Assembly (NCBI GenBank): GCA_964371155.1
Contig: CAYJLI010000019.1
Span: forward strand, 1-38,633
Origin: CAYJEQ01 sp964371155
Lineage (GTDB): Bacteria; Bacillota; Clostridia; Oscillospirales; Ruminococcaceae
Direction of reading: 5' to 3'
DNA length: 38,633 nucleotides
The translations under genes and the position numbers were made by a program. A model generated the notes under the pieces. It did not search any database, was not told the origin of the DNA, and was given only the letters and a program-made list of their open reading frames with translations. Shown here piece by piece: positions 1 to 8,314 of this stretch; position 1 is the stretch's first letter, and each line of letters begins with the position of its first letter.

Positions 1-1255
1 AATCAATCATTTTGCCTTCCTTAACTATTACTTCGCCTTTTTTAATAACTGTATTTACAAGGTTTCTGCCAAATTTATATACAACATCTCGATAATCGGA
101 TGTGTCAAAAATGAGAATATCTGCAATTTTACCCATACTGAGTACGCCTCTGTCTTTGAGTGTAAGTGCCTGCGCCGACCCGTAGGTTGCCGCCCTAAAC
201 GCCTCTTCAGGGGTAAATCCATGCATACGGCAGGCGAGCATCATTGTCATCGGCATTGACTCCATCCAGCACCCAGGGCAACAATTCGTTGCAAGTGCTA
301 AGGTCATACCGCTGTTTAGCATAGGCCTTGGGTTAAATGGCTTTGGATGCTTTACCGCAAAGTCTATGGCAGGAAGCACTACCCCCACAACTTTAGCATC
401 CCTCATCTTGGGGAAAAGGCTCTCGGGAGTATAGTTTAAATGCACAGCGGAAGCTGCTCCGATTTCAACTGCTAAATCAGTGGCACCTATATATGAATAC
501 GCATCGGCATGTATCGTGGGTATAAGTCCAAGATCCATACCTCTGGTTAGAATTTTCTTGCTTTCTGCGGCTGTAAAATGCCCTTCGTCACACCAAACAT
601 CATTAAATGCCGCCTTATTAAATCTTGCTACCTGTGGGAGCATTTCTTGGCATAAATGATCTATATACCACTCTTTTGAGGTGTTTTCCTCCCAACCGTG
701 ACCACCTAAAAATGTTGGCACTATGTCTATCGGCAAAAATCCTGAAAGCAATGTGTTTACTTCGAGCATTTTCATTTCAGCAGGCAATGTAAGTCCATAG
801 CCGCTCTTGCTTTCAAGTGTGGTAGTGCCATTTGCAATCATCGAACGAACTCTTTGCTCTGTTTGATGTGCAAGCTCTTCGACGGGGAGATTTTTTGTTT
901 GATTAACTGAGGCGTAAATCCCTGTTTTTATCCCCAGTTTTTTTAGGGTTTCAGGGTTATCGTCGGTGAGCTTCACACTATATTCATCAACCCTTGAACC
1001 ACCAAACACCACATGTGTATGGCAATCTATAAACCCGGGAGAAATCACTTTGCCAGTGGCATCAATTTCTTTTACTTCCTCCGCACCCTCCATAAAGGGT
1101 TCTACCTCTTCCTTTGTTCCAATGGCAGCAATTTTTTCGCCCCAAATATATATATAACCATTTTCTATTACTCCAATATCACCATTGTTTTCCCCTTGCA
1201 TGGTCAAAATTTGTGCCGCATTTTTTATCAGTGTTTTTCCCGGTGCTTTATACAT
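1..1255 (-). CDS. hutI: Imidazolonepropionase, 3' end cut by window edge
   Basis: Third enzyme of histidine degradation: hydrolyses 4-imidazolone-5-propionate to N-formimino-L-glutamate in the cytosol. The frame is open from an ATG at 1255 (ribosome site GAGGAAAG just upstream) to the left edge, giving 418 codons; family members are about 405-420 residues, so only a few C-terminal residues are missing. Amidohydrolase features are visible: the HxH metal pair His79/His81 in CHTHVVFGG, TTTLESKSGYGL, and a later IHAD histidine. Odd: compared with the characterised Bacillus enzyme, the glutamate of HADE is Ala (HADAYS), the Asp of SADH is Val (SAVHL), and the zinc-ligand Asp of ATD is Asn324 (ATNCCPGCW). 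These may be clade-specific or may mean altered activity. It lies 196 bp behind hutU on the same strand, with a terminator-like hairpin between them. Confidence 0.88.
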   Translation of the reverse strand, partial: MYKAPGKTLIKNAAQILTMQGENNGDIGVIENGYIYIWGEKIAAIGTKEEVEPFMEGAEEVKEIDATGKVISPGFIDCHTHVVFGGSRVDEYSVKLTDDNPETLKKLGIKTGIYASVNQTKNLPVEELAHQTEQRVRSMIANGTTTLESKSGYGLTLPAEMKMLEVNTLLSGFLPIDIVPTFLGGHGWEENTSKEWYIDHLCQEMLPQVARFNKAAFNDVWCDEGHFTAAESKKILTRGMDLGLIPTIHADAYSYIGATDLAVEIGAASAVHLNYTPESLFPKMRDAKVVGVVLPAIDFAVKHPKPFNPRPMLNSGMTLALATNCCPGCWMESMPMTMMLACRMHGFTPEEAFRAATYGSAQALTLKDRGVLSMGKIADILIFDTSDYRDVVYKFGRNLVNTVIKKGEVIVKEGKMID

Positions 1256-1381
1256 ATACTTTCCTCTTTTCTCTTAAATGTTTGGGATGGGTCAAACCAT
1301 CCAAATCCAAACTATTTATAATATTAACTATCCATACAGGGTTAGAAGACATTAAGTTGCTTGCATAAAAATAAAATTATT
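1256..1381 (-). other. hutU-hutI intergenic leader
   Basis: This stretch between the hutU terminator-like hairpin and hutI has no TCG-heptamer operator, so hutI probably relies on read-through from hutU or on a weak unrecognised promoter. A small imperfect hairpin (about 1281-1305, GGATGG pairing with CCATCC around a 6-base loop) lies 20-30 bases upstream of the hutI ribosome site. Confidence 0.35.
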
Positions 1382-1416
1382 CATCATTACCCCCGTCAAA
1401 GACGGGGGTAATGATG
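1382..1416 (-). terminator. Hairpin after hutU (terminator or attenuator)
   Basis: A perfect 16-bp stem (core CCCCCGTC/GACGGGGG) with a 3-base AAA loop lies 35 bp downstream of the hutU stop. On the minus strand it is followed by a U-rich tail, as in intrinsic terminators. Because hutI follows on the same strand without a recognisable operator, it may act as a partial terminator that lowers hutI relative to hutU. Confidence 0.75.
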
Positions 1417-1451
1417 GGAATATCTTTATGTTAAAAACGATGGAAAAATCA

Positions 1452-3224
1452 TTATCTAATGAAAGCACCTTCTGGACCGAAAGTAACTTTATCAGCTGGC
1501 TCCCACCAAAGTGGAATTTTGATGCCTTCGCCGCCTGCGATTTTGCCCTTACCATCACAAACATCCTTAGCAGCTTGGTAACCTGCCTGTGCATGACGAA
1601 CAACACCGATACCAGAGTCAACTGTCATACAAGCTTGTAGACGGAAATTAGCTTCATCAGTACCATCAGCTATCATTGTAACACCTGTATGAGCAGCTTC
1701 ACCCATCGAGTAGTTAGCCTGAATAGCAATAAGGTCGCACATGCCTGCGCAGTTAAGTAGACCATTAAGCATTGGCCAGTCGGAGATGTAGTCACCACCA
1801 TCGGGCATGTTTTCGGATTCGAATGTTGGGTTAACAATTGAACCAGAGTCAAGGTTGTCACGGGAGAAGGCAACTGGGCCTTTAAGTTCGCCTTTTTTGA
1901 TTAGCTCATTAACTGCAAGTGCGAAACGTTTACGCTGTCCAAAGCCCATGTAGCAAATTCTTGCAGGAAGAGCTTCGATTGGTAGATGCACACGAGCAAG
2001 CTTAATCCAACGCTCTACAAGTTCATCACCTTTGCAGATTTCAAGAGCAAGATCATCAAGACGAGCAAGGTCACTTGCTTCACCTGAGATACAAGTCCAA
2101 CGGAATGGGCCACGGCCTTCGCAGAAGAGTGGGCGGATGTATTCGTATACGAAACCACCGATTTGTTTTGCTTCTTTTTCATCCATGCCAGCATCAATAC
2201 ACTCTTTACGGATACTTGTGCCGTATTCGAATGTTTCAACATCTCTCTTTTTGAATTCGATCATAGCCTTAAGCTGACGAATCATTGTAGCCTGAGCATC
2301 TTTTAGATATGCTTCACGGTCTCTGCCTCTGTATTCATCGGCTTCTACACCTGTGTAACCCGATGGTATGTAGGATACAGGGTCATGGCAAGGGCACATT
2401 TCTGTAACAACATCCGGCATATAGTTTTTAGCAAGTGCTTCTTCAAATACATCAGCAGCATTGCCAACAACAGCAACAGAGATAGGATCGTCATTCTTAA
2501 TGTGTTCTTGAACTATTGCCCAAGCTTCGTCAAGTGTATTAACTTTCATATCCATGTAGTTTTTCTCGATACGACGGTCAATTACTCTTTCGTCAGCATC
2601 AACAAGAATAACGGAAGCACCATGCATTTTACCAGCCCATGTTTGGTTACCGCCCATGCCGCCTGCGCCTGCTGTAAAGAGGATTTTGCCATGCATGTCG
2701 TTTGTCCAACCCTTTTTAAGCACGATTGCAGAAAGTGTTTCAAATGTACCTTCAATAACGCCCTGCGTACCGATGTACTCCCATGGAGCAGCTGTGTATT
2801 GTGCAAATATTGTAAGGTTTTTATCTTGTAGGTCATAGAAGCGATCCCATGTAGCTTGCATGATGTTTGTTGTAGCCATTACTACTCTTGGAGCAAGATT
2901 ATGTGTTTTGAATATAGCCACGGGCATACCGGACTGTATTACAAGAGTTTCATCATTTTCAAGATCTTTTAAAGATTGTACGATAGCATAGTATGATTCC
3001 CAGTTACGAGCACACTTACCATTACCACCATAAATTACAAGCATTTCAGGAATTTCAGCATTTTCCATGTTGTTTTCAAGCATTCTTAGGATTGTTTCTT
3101 GTTTCCACCCTTTACAACGAAGTGTTTCCTTCTGATCAAGTGTACCTCTCTGTGCTTTTACAGAGTATAGTATTTCAGGTTTTCCCGCTGTGGGTGCGTA
3201 CATATTACCGCCATTCATAGACAT
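1452..3224 (-). CDS. hutU: Urocanate hydratase (urocanase)
   Basis: Second step of histidine catabolism: NAD+-dependent hydration of urocanate to 4-imidazolone-5-propionate in the cytosol. The 590-residue product shows the family landmarks: YGGNGKCARNWE near residue 65, the NAD-binding glycine stretch GAGGMGG (about 186-192), GNAADVFEEAL (about 254), YIRPLFCEGRGPFRW (about 362-376), and ALPARICYMGFGQR with the conserved active-site cysteine at residue 424. At 590 residues it is longer than the roughly 555-residue Pseudomonas-type enzyme. The ATG at 3224 is supported by TGGAGG nine bases upstream. Its promoter carries the TCG-heptamer operator at 3282-3313, so it belongs to the regulon proposed for the divergent SARP-type regulator. 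hutI follows downstream. Confidence 0.96.
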   Translation of the reverse strand: MSMNGGNMYAPTAGKPEILYSVKAQRGTLDQKETLRCKGWKQETILRMLENNMENAEIPEMLVIYGGNGKCARNWESYYAIVQSLKDLENDETLVIQSGMPVAIFKTHNLAPRVVMATTNIMQATWDRFYDLQDKNLTIFAQYTAAPWEYIGTQGVIEGTFETLSAIVLKKGWTNDMHGKILFTAGAGGMGGNQTWAGKMHGASVILVDADERVIDRRIEKNYMDMKVNTLDEAWAIVQEHIKNDDPISVAVVGNAADVFEEALAKNYMPDVVTEMCPCHDPVSYIPSGYTGVEADEYRGRDREAYLKDAQATMIRQLKAMIEFKKRDVETFEYGTSIRKECIDAGMDEKEAKQIGGFVYEYIRPLFCEGRGPFRWTCISGEASDLARLDDLALEICKGDELVERWIKLARVHLPIEALPARICYMGFGQRKRFALAVNELIKKGELKGPVAFSRDNLDSGSIVNPTFESENMPDGGDYISDWPMLNGLLNCAGMCDLIAIQANYSMGEAAHTGVTMIADGTDEANFRLQACMTVDSGIGVVRHAQAGYQAAKDVCDGKGKIAGGEGIKIPLWWEPADKVTFGPEGAFIR

Positions 3225-3281
3225 AATAATTTACCTCCATTTTTTATATATTTTCCCGTCGTTTTTCTACGGTTTAAATTC

Positions 3282-3313
3282 ATTATAATCATGGAGCAAC
3301 GACAAAGCGTCGA
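3282..3313 (-). promoter_or_regulatory. hutU promoter with SARP-type operator
   Basis: Read on the minus strand: heptamer TCGACGC (3307-3313), 4-base TTTG spacer, heptamer TCGTTGC (3296-3302), exactly 8 bases, then TATAAT (3282-3287). No good -35 hexamer exists at 17 bp, so the promoter looks activator-dependent. The 18-base operator differs by one base from that of fchA at 8230-8247. The predicted start gives a leader of about 50 bases before hutU. Confidence 0.82.
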
Positions 3314-3358
3314 AAATATAGGGTAATTCTTTAAAAAAACAATCTTTTTGAAAAAAAT

Positions 3359-3376
3359 CGAACGGAAAAGCGTCGA
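3359..3376 (-). promoter_or_regulatory. Second, degenerate operator upstream of hutU
   Basis: On the minus strand TCGACGC (3370-3376), TTTT, CCGTTCG (3359-3365): the first heptamer is identical to that of the hutU operator and the second is degenerate. No TATAAT lies 8 bp downstream. It is 63 bp upstream of the main hutU site and roughly 35 bp upstream of the putative regulator -35, so it could be an accessory or autoregulatory site. Confidence 0.4.
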
Positions 3377-3410
3377 AAATCACATTTTGCAAAATATTTT
3401 TCTATTTGCC

Positions 3411-3439
3411 TTTACTTTAACAAACTATTTTAGTACAAT
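3411..3439 (+). promoter_or_regulatory. Probable sigma-A promoter of the SARP-type regulator
   Basis: TTTACT (3411-3416), 17-base spacer, TACAAT (3434-3439). It resembles a moderate vegetative promoter and, unlike the target promoters, lacks heptamers 8 bp from the -10. The leader to the TTG start at 3517 would be about 70 bases. Confidence 0.5.
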
Positions 3440-3516
3440 GAAGTAGATATGGGCATTAAAATTGGAATTTATGTGCTTTGTGCATAAATTAGGACTCTTT
3501 GTCGGAGGGATATATT

Positions 3517-6342
3517 TTGAAAATTTCTGTCAAACTTTTCGGAGATTACGGTGTATGGATAAATGAAAATAGAGTATCGTTTCCCTTTAAAAAATCCGAG
3601 GGTCTTTTTTATTATCTTGCCACTAAAGGCAATATCAGTAAGGATGAAGCCATTGGGATTTTTTGGATAGACTGTGCGGAAGAAAATGCAAAGAAAAATC
3701 TGCGTGACGCATTATACCACCTTAGAAAAATTTTTGGTAATAACATAATCTGCACAGAAGGCAATAAGAGAATATACATAGATAGAAGTTTAATTTCTGA
3801 AATTGATTTTGATGAAATTACTAATGAAAATCTACCTGAACAATACCAAGAGGAATTTCTTAATTTCTTTTATATCAAAAACTGCGATGAATTTGAAGAT
3901 TGGCTTTCTGAAATGAGAGCCGATTTACAAGCAAGGTATATGAATATTATTAAAAATCGTATTCGTACTGCTGGAGAAGGCGGAAATATACAGTCAATTC
4001 TTGACTGCGCCTCTCTTCTGATGCGCAAAAAAATATTGGATGAAGAGGTTTATAGAGAAGTTTTTTCTTTTTTACTGAGCCACGGCGCATATAGTGAGGC
4101 GGATAGAATTTACTCAAAACTCTGCGACATGCTTGTGGCAGAGCTTGACGCTGAGCCCGAAGAAGAAACACAGGAAATATTTAAGCAACTAAATTTGATA
4201 AAATTTGATCTTAGTGCGAAAAAATCCACTGTGTCCACACAATCAAATTTTTTTCACAGAGAGAATGAAGTTTTAATTATTAAAGATAATATTCTAAGTT
4301 TGAGCAGGGGAGAGTTTGCCAGAAGTTTATTTATTGGCGGTGAAATAGGTGTTGGAAAATCAACGATTATAAAAAACATAATCGAATGGGCGAACCAAGA
4401 TGACTATTTGGTTTTAAATTGCCAATGCGTTAAAACAGAAAAAAACCTCTACCTAAAAACATGGCTTGACATTATGGCTCAGATGCCAAAATCCAATCTT
4501 TTACCACAAAAACCTTTGAATGAATTTAGCTCAAGGCAAAACTCGGACCTTATAAATACCCAGTACGAAATATATATAAAGTCTGCAATTTCCTCCTACA
4601 TTCAAAATAGCAACAAAAAAATCTTGCTATTTATCGATGACATTCAGTGGCTTGACAATGCAAGCAAATCCCTTTTGTGCAATCTAATATTTTGGGATAA
4701 AAATAAAAACTTTATTTTAATTGCTTCCGCGCGCAATGATGCTAATAAAGATATAATAGATATAAAAATACCTCTCCTTGCGCAGAATTTGGTAAAGGAA
4801 GTGAATGTTCGCCGATTTACTGCTGAGGAAGCTAAAGATATAATTACTAATATGGCACCGCATTTGTGCGAAGATGAAATGGCTTTGGATAAAATATATC
4901 ATCACACAGCAGGAAATGCACTTTTCCTATTCGAATTTATAAAGGGAAGTCACCATGCATCTCAAATGGAGAATTTGTCGGAGAGAACAATTGGTATGAT
5001 ACAGACAAGGCTCTTGGCATTAACGCCCGAAGCTCGAAGTCTGTTAGACTTTATTTCGCTTTTTCCCCGTTTCGCCACTTTGGAGGATATACAAGTTTTC
5101 ACTGAAATTTCTACAATACAATCAATAAGCAATTTAGAAATGCTTTTAGATTCAGGGCTTATCTCACTTAATACCATTCATGATAAGAGTGGCTATGGAT
5201 TTTCACATTTAATTATTAGAAATTACATATATAAAAATCTTTTGGAGGATAAAAAACTTTTTATGCATCGCCTGATAGCGGAGCAATACGAAAAAATATA
5301 TGCCCAAGAGAATGATAATAGATATCTACCCGTACTTATCTACCACTATGAAAACAGTGATGTAAAAACAAAAGCACTTTCATACCGCCTTGCATATTTC
5401 TCAACCTTCTATGACTTAGAACATGAAATATATCCCAGTACACTATACGCATATTCATTTGTGGCAAATTCAAATCAATATGAAAATCGTGAAAAAGAGC
5501 TTGAGGAATTAGCCTCTGAGATAAGAGCATTAAAACTGGGCTCCCTTATCACCGATACCATCAGAATGAAGCTCGAGTTTTTAATCGGCAGATATTTGTT
5601 GTTTTGTGGAGATTATGAGAGGGCACTTGAGAGCATTGGCATAAGTATACTACTTGCTAAAAAGCATAAGCAGGGTAAATACCTACTTGATAACTACCTT
5701 CAGCTTGTGTATCATGCCATACTAATTTACGATTTGGATGGGTTTGATGAGAATTTAACTGCATGTGAAGAGCTTTCAGAGCAATATTTCTTCTCAGAAA
5801 TCGACACCTGCACCATTATCCGTCTACGTGGGCTTTACAATATGAAAATTTTAAAGTATGACGAGGCAGAGCTCTGCTTTAACAAAACCATAGAAAAGCT
5901 TACACTAATTCGCAAAATGGATTCATCCTGTTCCGTAGGACTTGCCGCCTGCTATAATTATCTGGGCGAAATTTGGCACATCTTAGGCTATCCAAATCAA
6001 GCAAAAGAGCACTTTTTAAAAGCCATTAATTGCTGTGACAACAGTGAATTTAGTGGACTAATAGTTTTTTATTCAAATTTAGCCTATGCCAATTATTCAT
6101 TGGAAAATTTAGAAGAAGCGGAAACATTTATCAATAAATCGCTATCACTTATAGAAAAATCAGGCTCTCGTTGGGGATATTTTAAAGCTAAAATTTATGC
6201 CACGCTTATCGCTATAAAGCAAAATGATATTGAAAAAGCTAAGACATATTTTTCGAGCATAAAGGATGCTGCGCCTGAAATAGCCGATCCGAGCACAGTT
6301 GAATTAGTTAAAGATTTAATTGCGAAATTCGATAATATATAA
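3517..6342 (+). CDS. SARP/BTAD-type transcriptional activator with ATPase and TPR domains
   Basis: Large cytosolic transcription factor (941 residues), the likely regulator of the surrounding hut island. Order of domains: OmpR-like winged helix (residues 1-95, opening ISVKLFGDYGVW, with NLRDALYHLRKIFG), BTAD helical domain (about 95-230), a signal-transduction ATPase with Walker A GEIGVGKST near 275-283 and Walker B LLFIDDIQWLD near 370-380, and a C-terminal half of helical TPR-like repeats. This is the layout of AfsR-like SARPs. A frame starting at TTG 3499 would add six residues, but GGAGGG at 3504-3509 sits 7 bases before the TTG at 3517, so that start is preferred. It is flanked by six promoters carrying SARP-style direct repeats. 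The effector is unknown; histidine, urocanate or a histidine betaine are candidates. A LuxR-type LAL regulator is excluded by the N-terminal winged helix. Confidence 0.87.
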   Translation: MKISVKLFGDYGVWINENRVSFPFKKSEGLFYYLATKGNISKDEAIGIFWIDCAEENAKKNLRDALYHLRKIFGNNIICTEGNKRIYIDRSLISEIDFDEITNENLPEQYQEEFLNFFYIKNCDEFEDWLSEMRADLQARYMNIIKNRIRTAGEGGNIQSILDCASLLMRKKILDEEVYREVFSFLLSHGAYSEADRIYSKLCDMLVAELDAEPEEETQEIFKQLNLIKFDLSAKKSTVSTQSNFFHRENEVLIIKDNILSLSRGEFARSLFIGGEIGVGKSTIIKNIIEWANQDDYLVLNCQCVKTEKNLYLKTWLDIMAQMPKSNLLPQKPLNEFSSRQNSDLINTQYEIYIKSAISSYIQNSNKKILLFIDDIQWLDNASKSLLCNLIFWDKNKNFILIASARNDANKDIIDIKIPLLAQNLVKEVNVRRFTAEEAKDIITNMAPHLCEDEMALDKIYHHTAGNALFLFEFIKGSHHASQMENLSERTIGMIQTRLLALTPEARSLLDFISLFPRFATLEDIQVFTEISTIQSISNLEMLLDSGLISLNTIHDKSGYGFSHLIIRNYIYKNLLEDKKLFMHRLIAEQYEKIYAQENDNRYLPVLIYHYENSDVKTKALSYRLAYFSTFYDLEHEIYPSTLYAYSFVANSNQYENREKELEELASEIRALKLGSLITDTIRMKLEFLIGRYLLFCGDYERALESIGISILLAKKHKQGKYLLDNYLQLVYHAILIYDLDGFDENLTACEELSEQYFFSEIDTCTIIRLRGLYNMKILKYDEAELCFNKTIEKLTLIRKMDSSCSVGLAACYNYLGEIWHILGYPNQAKEHFLKAINCCDNSEFSGLIVFYSNLAYANYSLENLEEAETFINKSLSLIEKSGSRWGYFKAKIYATLIAIKQNDIEKAKTYFSSIKDAAPEIADPSTVELVKDLIAKFDNI

Positions 6343-6356
6343 CATTTTAAAATACT

Positions 6357-6406
6357 ACAAATCAGATATCCCCCAAGCTTTTACACTTAGGGGATATCTG
6401 ATTTGT
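6357..6406. terminator. Bidirectional terminator between regulator and hutH
   Basis: A perfect 17-bp inverted repeat (arms 6357-6373 and 6390-6406, core ATCAGATATCCCC) with a few extra pairs inside lies between the converging regulator and hutH genes, 14 and 21 bases from their stops. T-rich sequence follows on the minus strand. Confidence 0.8.
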
Positions 6407-6427
6407 AATGAGGAAAATATGTATTAG

Positions 6428-7957
6428 TTATTTAAGTGATCCTGAAATACTTTCGCATGCATTTACAATTCTACCATCTGCAACCATGGCAAAAACTTTA
6501 TCGGTGTCTAAATAAATGGCTCTATCCCTTTCCATAAATGAAACTTCAGAACGTATAGTATTATACACTGCCGAGGTGGCACTGCTTAGTTTTGTTTTAT
6601 CCCTTAGGTCGGCAGCCTGCACGCCGCATAGAAGCTCAATTGCAAGAACATGCTGTGCATGATCAATTATAGTCCTTGCTTTTCTCGCCGCAGTTGTACC
6701 AAAGCTAACATGGTCTTCTTGGTTTGCAGAAGTTGGAATTGAGTCAACACTCGCAGGGTGAGCAAGTATTTTATTTTCTGAAACAAGTGCCGCAGCCGCA
6801 TACTGTGCCACCATAAATCCGCAGTTAATACCTTCTTCTGCTGTGAGGAATCCGGGTAGCCCATAGCTTAGTGCAGGATTTACAAGCCTTTCTATACGCC
6901 TTTCTGAAACATTTGCAAATTCGGAAACAGCTATGCCAAGAGCATCCATCGCAATAGCCACGGGCTGGCCATGGAAATTACCGCCTGAGAATATTTCGCC
7001 CGTCTCAGGGAAGATTAGCGGATTATCGGTAGCGGAGTTTATTTCAGTTTCGATTACTTTAGTAACATAATCTATCGCAAGTCTGCTTGCGCCATGAATT
7101 TGAGGGGTGCAACGAATTGTATATGCATCCTGTGTGCGCACTTCGCCTTGATGGGTCATAAGAGCACTGTCTTTTAGTATGTTTCTTAAATTCTCTGCAC
7201 TGTTAAGCTGTCCGCTATGTGGTCTTGCAAGATGGATTTTTTCATCAAATGCATCAATTATACCGCATATAGCTTCTGCCGAAATCGCTGTGGCTATATC
7301 TGCAATCTTTGTAAGCTGCATTGCATCATATACTGCAAGAGTTGCTACTGCCATCATTGCGCAAGTCCCGTTTATGAGTGCTAAGCCCTCTTTAGCTTGC
7401 AGGGTAACTATCGGTATGCCTGCTCTTTCCATTGCCACTCTACCTGGAAGCACTTCACCTTTGTATTCTGCTTCACCTTCACCTATCATAGGCATTACCA
7501 TATGTGCAAGTGGGCATAAATCTCCGCTTGAACCCACTGAGCCCTTTTCCCTAACTATCGGATGAACCCCTTTATTTATCATTTCAATAAGAGTGTTTGC
7601 AGTGGAAAGCCTAATGCCGGAATATCCTTTTGCAACTGCATTTACTCTAAGGAGCATTAGTGCACGCACAATTTCCGTTGCAAACGGTGCACCTATACCA
7701 ACAGCATCGGATAAAATCAGATTGCGTTGGAGCTCTTCGAGCCTATCATTTGAAATAACAATATTTGCAAATTCACCGAAACCAGTATTTACGCCATAAA
7801 CCACCTTGTTTTCAGCCATGGCGTCTTCTATAAACTTTCTCGAGTGATTAATTCTTTCCTCTCCTAAAGGGCCAATAGCTACTTGGCGATTATTTCTCGC
7901 AATTTCAACTACTTCATTTAATGTTAAGCTATCTCCATCTAAAAAAACTTTATTCAT
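6428..7957 (-). CDS. hutH: Histidine ammonia-lyase
   Basis: First step of histidine degradation: non-oxidative deamination of L-histidine to urocanate and ammonia, cytosolic homotetramer. The 509 residues match family length. The catalytic tyrosine is Tyr54 in VVYGVNTGFGE; the MIO-forming triad is Ser143-Ser144-Gly145 in GSVGSSGDLCPLAH, so the usual Ala-Ser-Gly has Ser in the first place, but the essential Ser-Gly pair is intact. Asn of ALINGT, Tyr-x-x-Arg of YTIRCTPQ and Glu of NQEDHVSFG are also present. The substrate-selectivity pair that is Ser-His in characterised HALs reads Ser83-Asp84 here. ATG at 7957 has AAGGAG upstream. It has its own TCG-heptamer promoter and is divergent from fchA. 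Confidence 0.94.
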   Translation of the reverse strand: MNKVFLDGDSLTLNEVVEIARNNRQVAIGPLGEERINHSRKFIEDAMAENKVVYGVNTGFGEFANIVISNDRLEELQRNLILSDAVGIGAPFATEIVRALMLLRVNAVAKGYSGIRLSTANTLIEMINKGVHPIVREKGSVGSSGDLCPLAHMVMPMIGEGEAEYKGEVLPGRVAMERAGIPIVTLQAKEGLALINGTCAMMAVATLAVYDAMQLTKIADIATAISAEAICGIIDAFDEKIHLARPHSGQLNSAENLRNILKDSALMTHQGEVRTQDAYTIRCTPQIHGASRLAIDYVTKVIETEINSATDNPLIFPETGEIFSGGNFHGQPVAIAMDALGIAVSEFANVSERRIERLVNPALSYGLPGFLTAEEGINCGFMVAQYAAAALVSENKILAHPASVDSIPTSANQEDHVSFGTTAARKARTIIDHAQHVLAIELLCGVQAADLRDKTKLSSATSAVYNTIRSEVSFMERDRAIYLDTDKVFAMVADGRIVNACESISGSLK

Positions 7958-8000
7958 TTCAAATTCTCCTTTTTATTGTTCTAGTAAAAACCATAATCCT

Positions 8001-8032
8001 ATTATAAACATTAATAGTCGATTAAATGTCGA
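8001..8032 (-). promoter_or_regulatory. hutH promoter with SARP-type operator
   Basis: On the minus strand: TCGACAT (8026-8032), TTAA, TCGACTA (8015-8021), 8 bases, TATAAT (8001-8006). Same geometry as the hutU, fchA, peptidase and yuiF-like promoters; predicted leader to the hutH ATG is about 40 bases. Confidence 0.8.
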
Positions 8033-8229
8033 AACAATTTACTTTTTTTGTCCTGGCTAATATTTTTTATTCCAAAACCATCGAAACATTTATTTTTTTC
8101 AGAAAATATCATTTGCCTTAAATAAAGGATAGGGATAAATAAAAAAGTCTTGCTTAAACAGTGATATGTGCAGTAATTTAAGCACAAAAGATTAATTTTC
8201 TTATTTCTATTTTATAATACACAAGATTT

Positions 8230-8261
8230 TCGACACTTTGTCGTTGCTTTACAATTATAAT
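8230..8261 (+). promoter_or_regulatory. fchA promoter with SARP-type operator
   Basis: TCGACAC (8230-8236), TTTG, TCGTTGC (8241-8247), 8 bases, TATAAT (8256-8261). It is nearly identical to the hutU operator although on the opposite strand 5 kb away. No consensus -35 is present at 17 bp. Confidence 0.82.
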
Positions 8262-8314
8262 GTAATTAATCCGTAGAGCTAAATGCGGAAAATAACATTA
8301 AAAGGAGTGTAAAT

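Larger units (their letters stand above)
7958..8314. other. Divergent hutH/fchA control region
   Basis: This non-coding region of about 360 bases contains the hutH operator and promoter on the minus strand (8001-8032) and the fchA operator and promoter on the plus strand (8230-8261). Between them lies very AT-rich DNA with one 8-bp inverted repeat TGCTTAAA...TTTAAGCA (8151-8158 and 8177-8184). No coding potential was seen. Confidence 0.7.
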
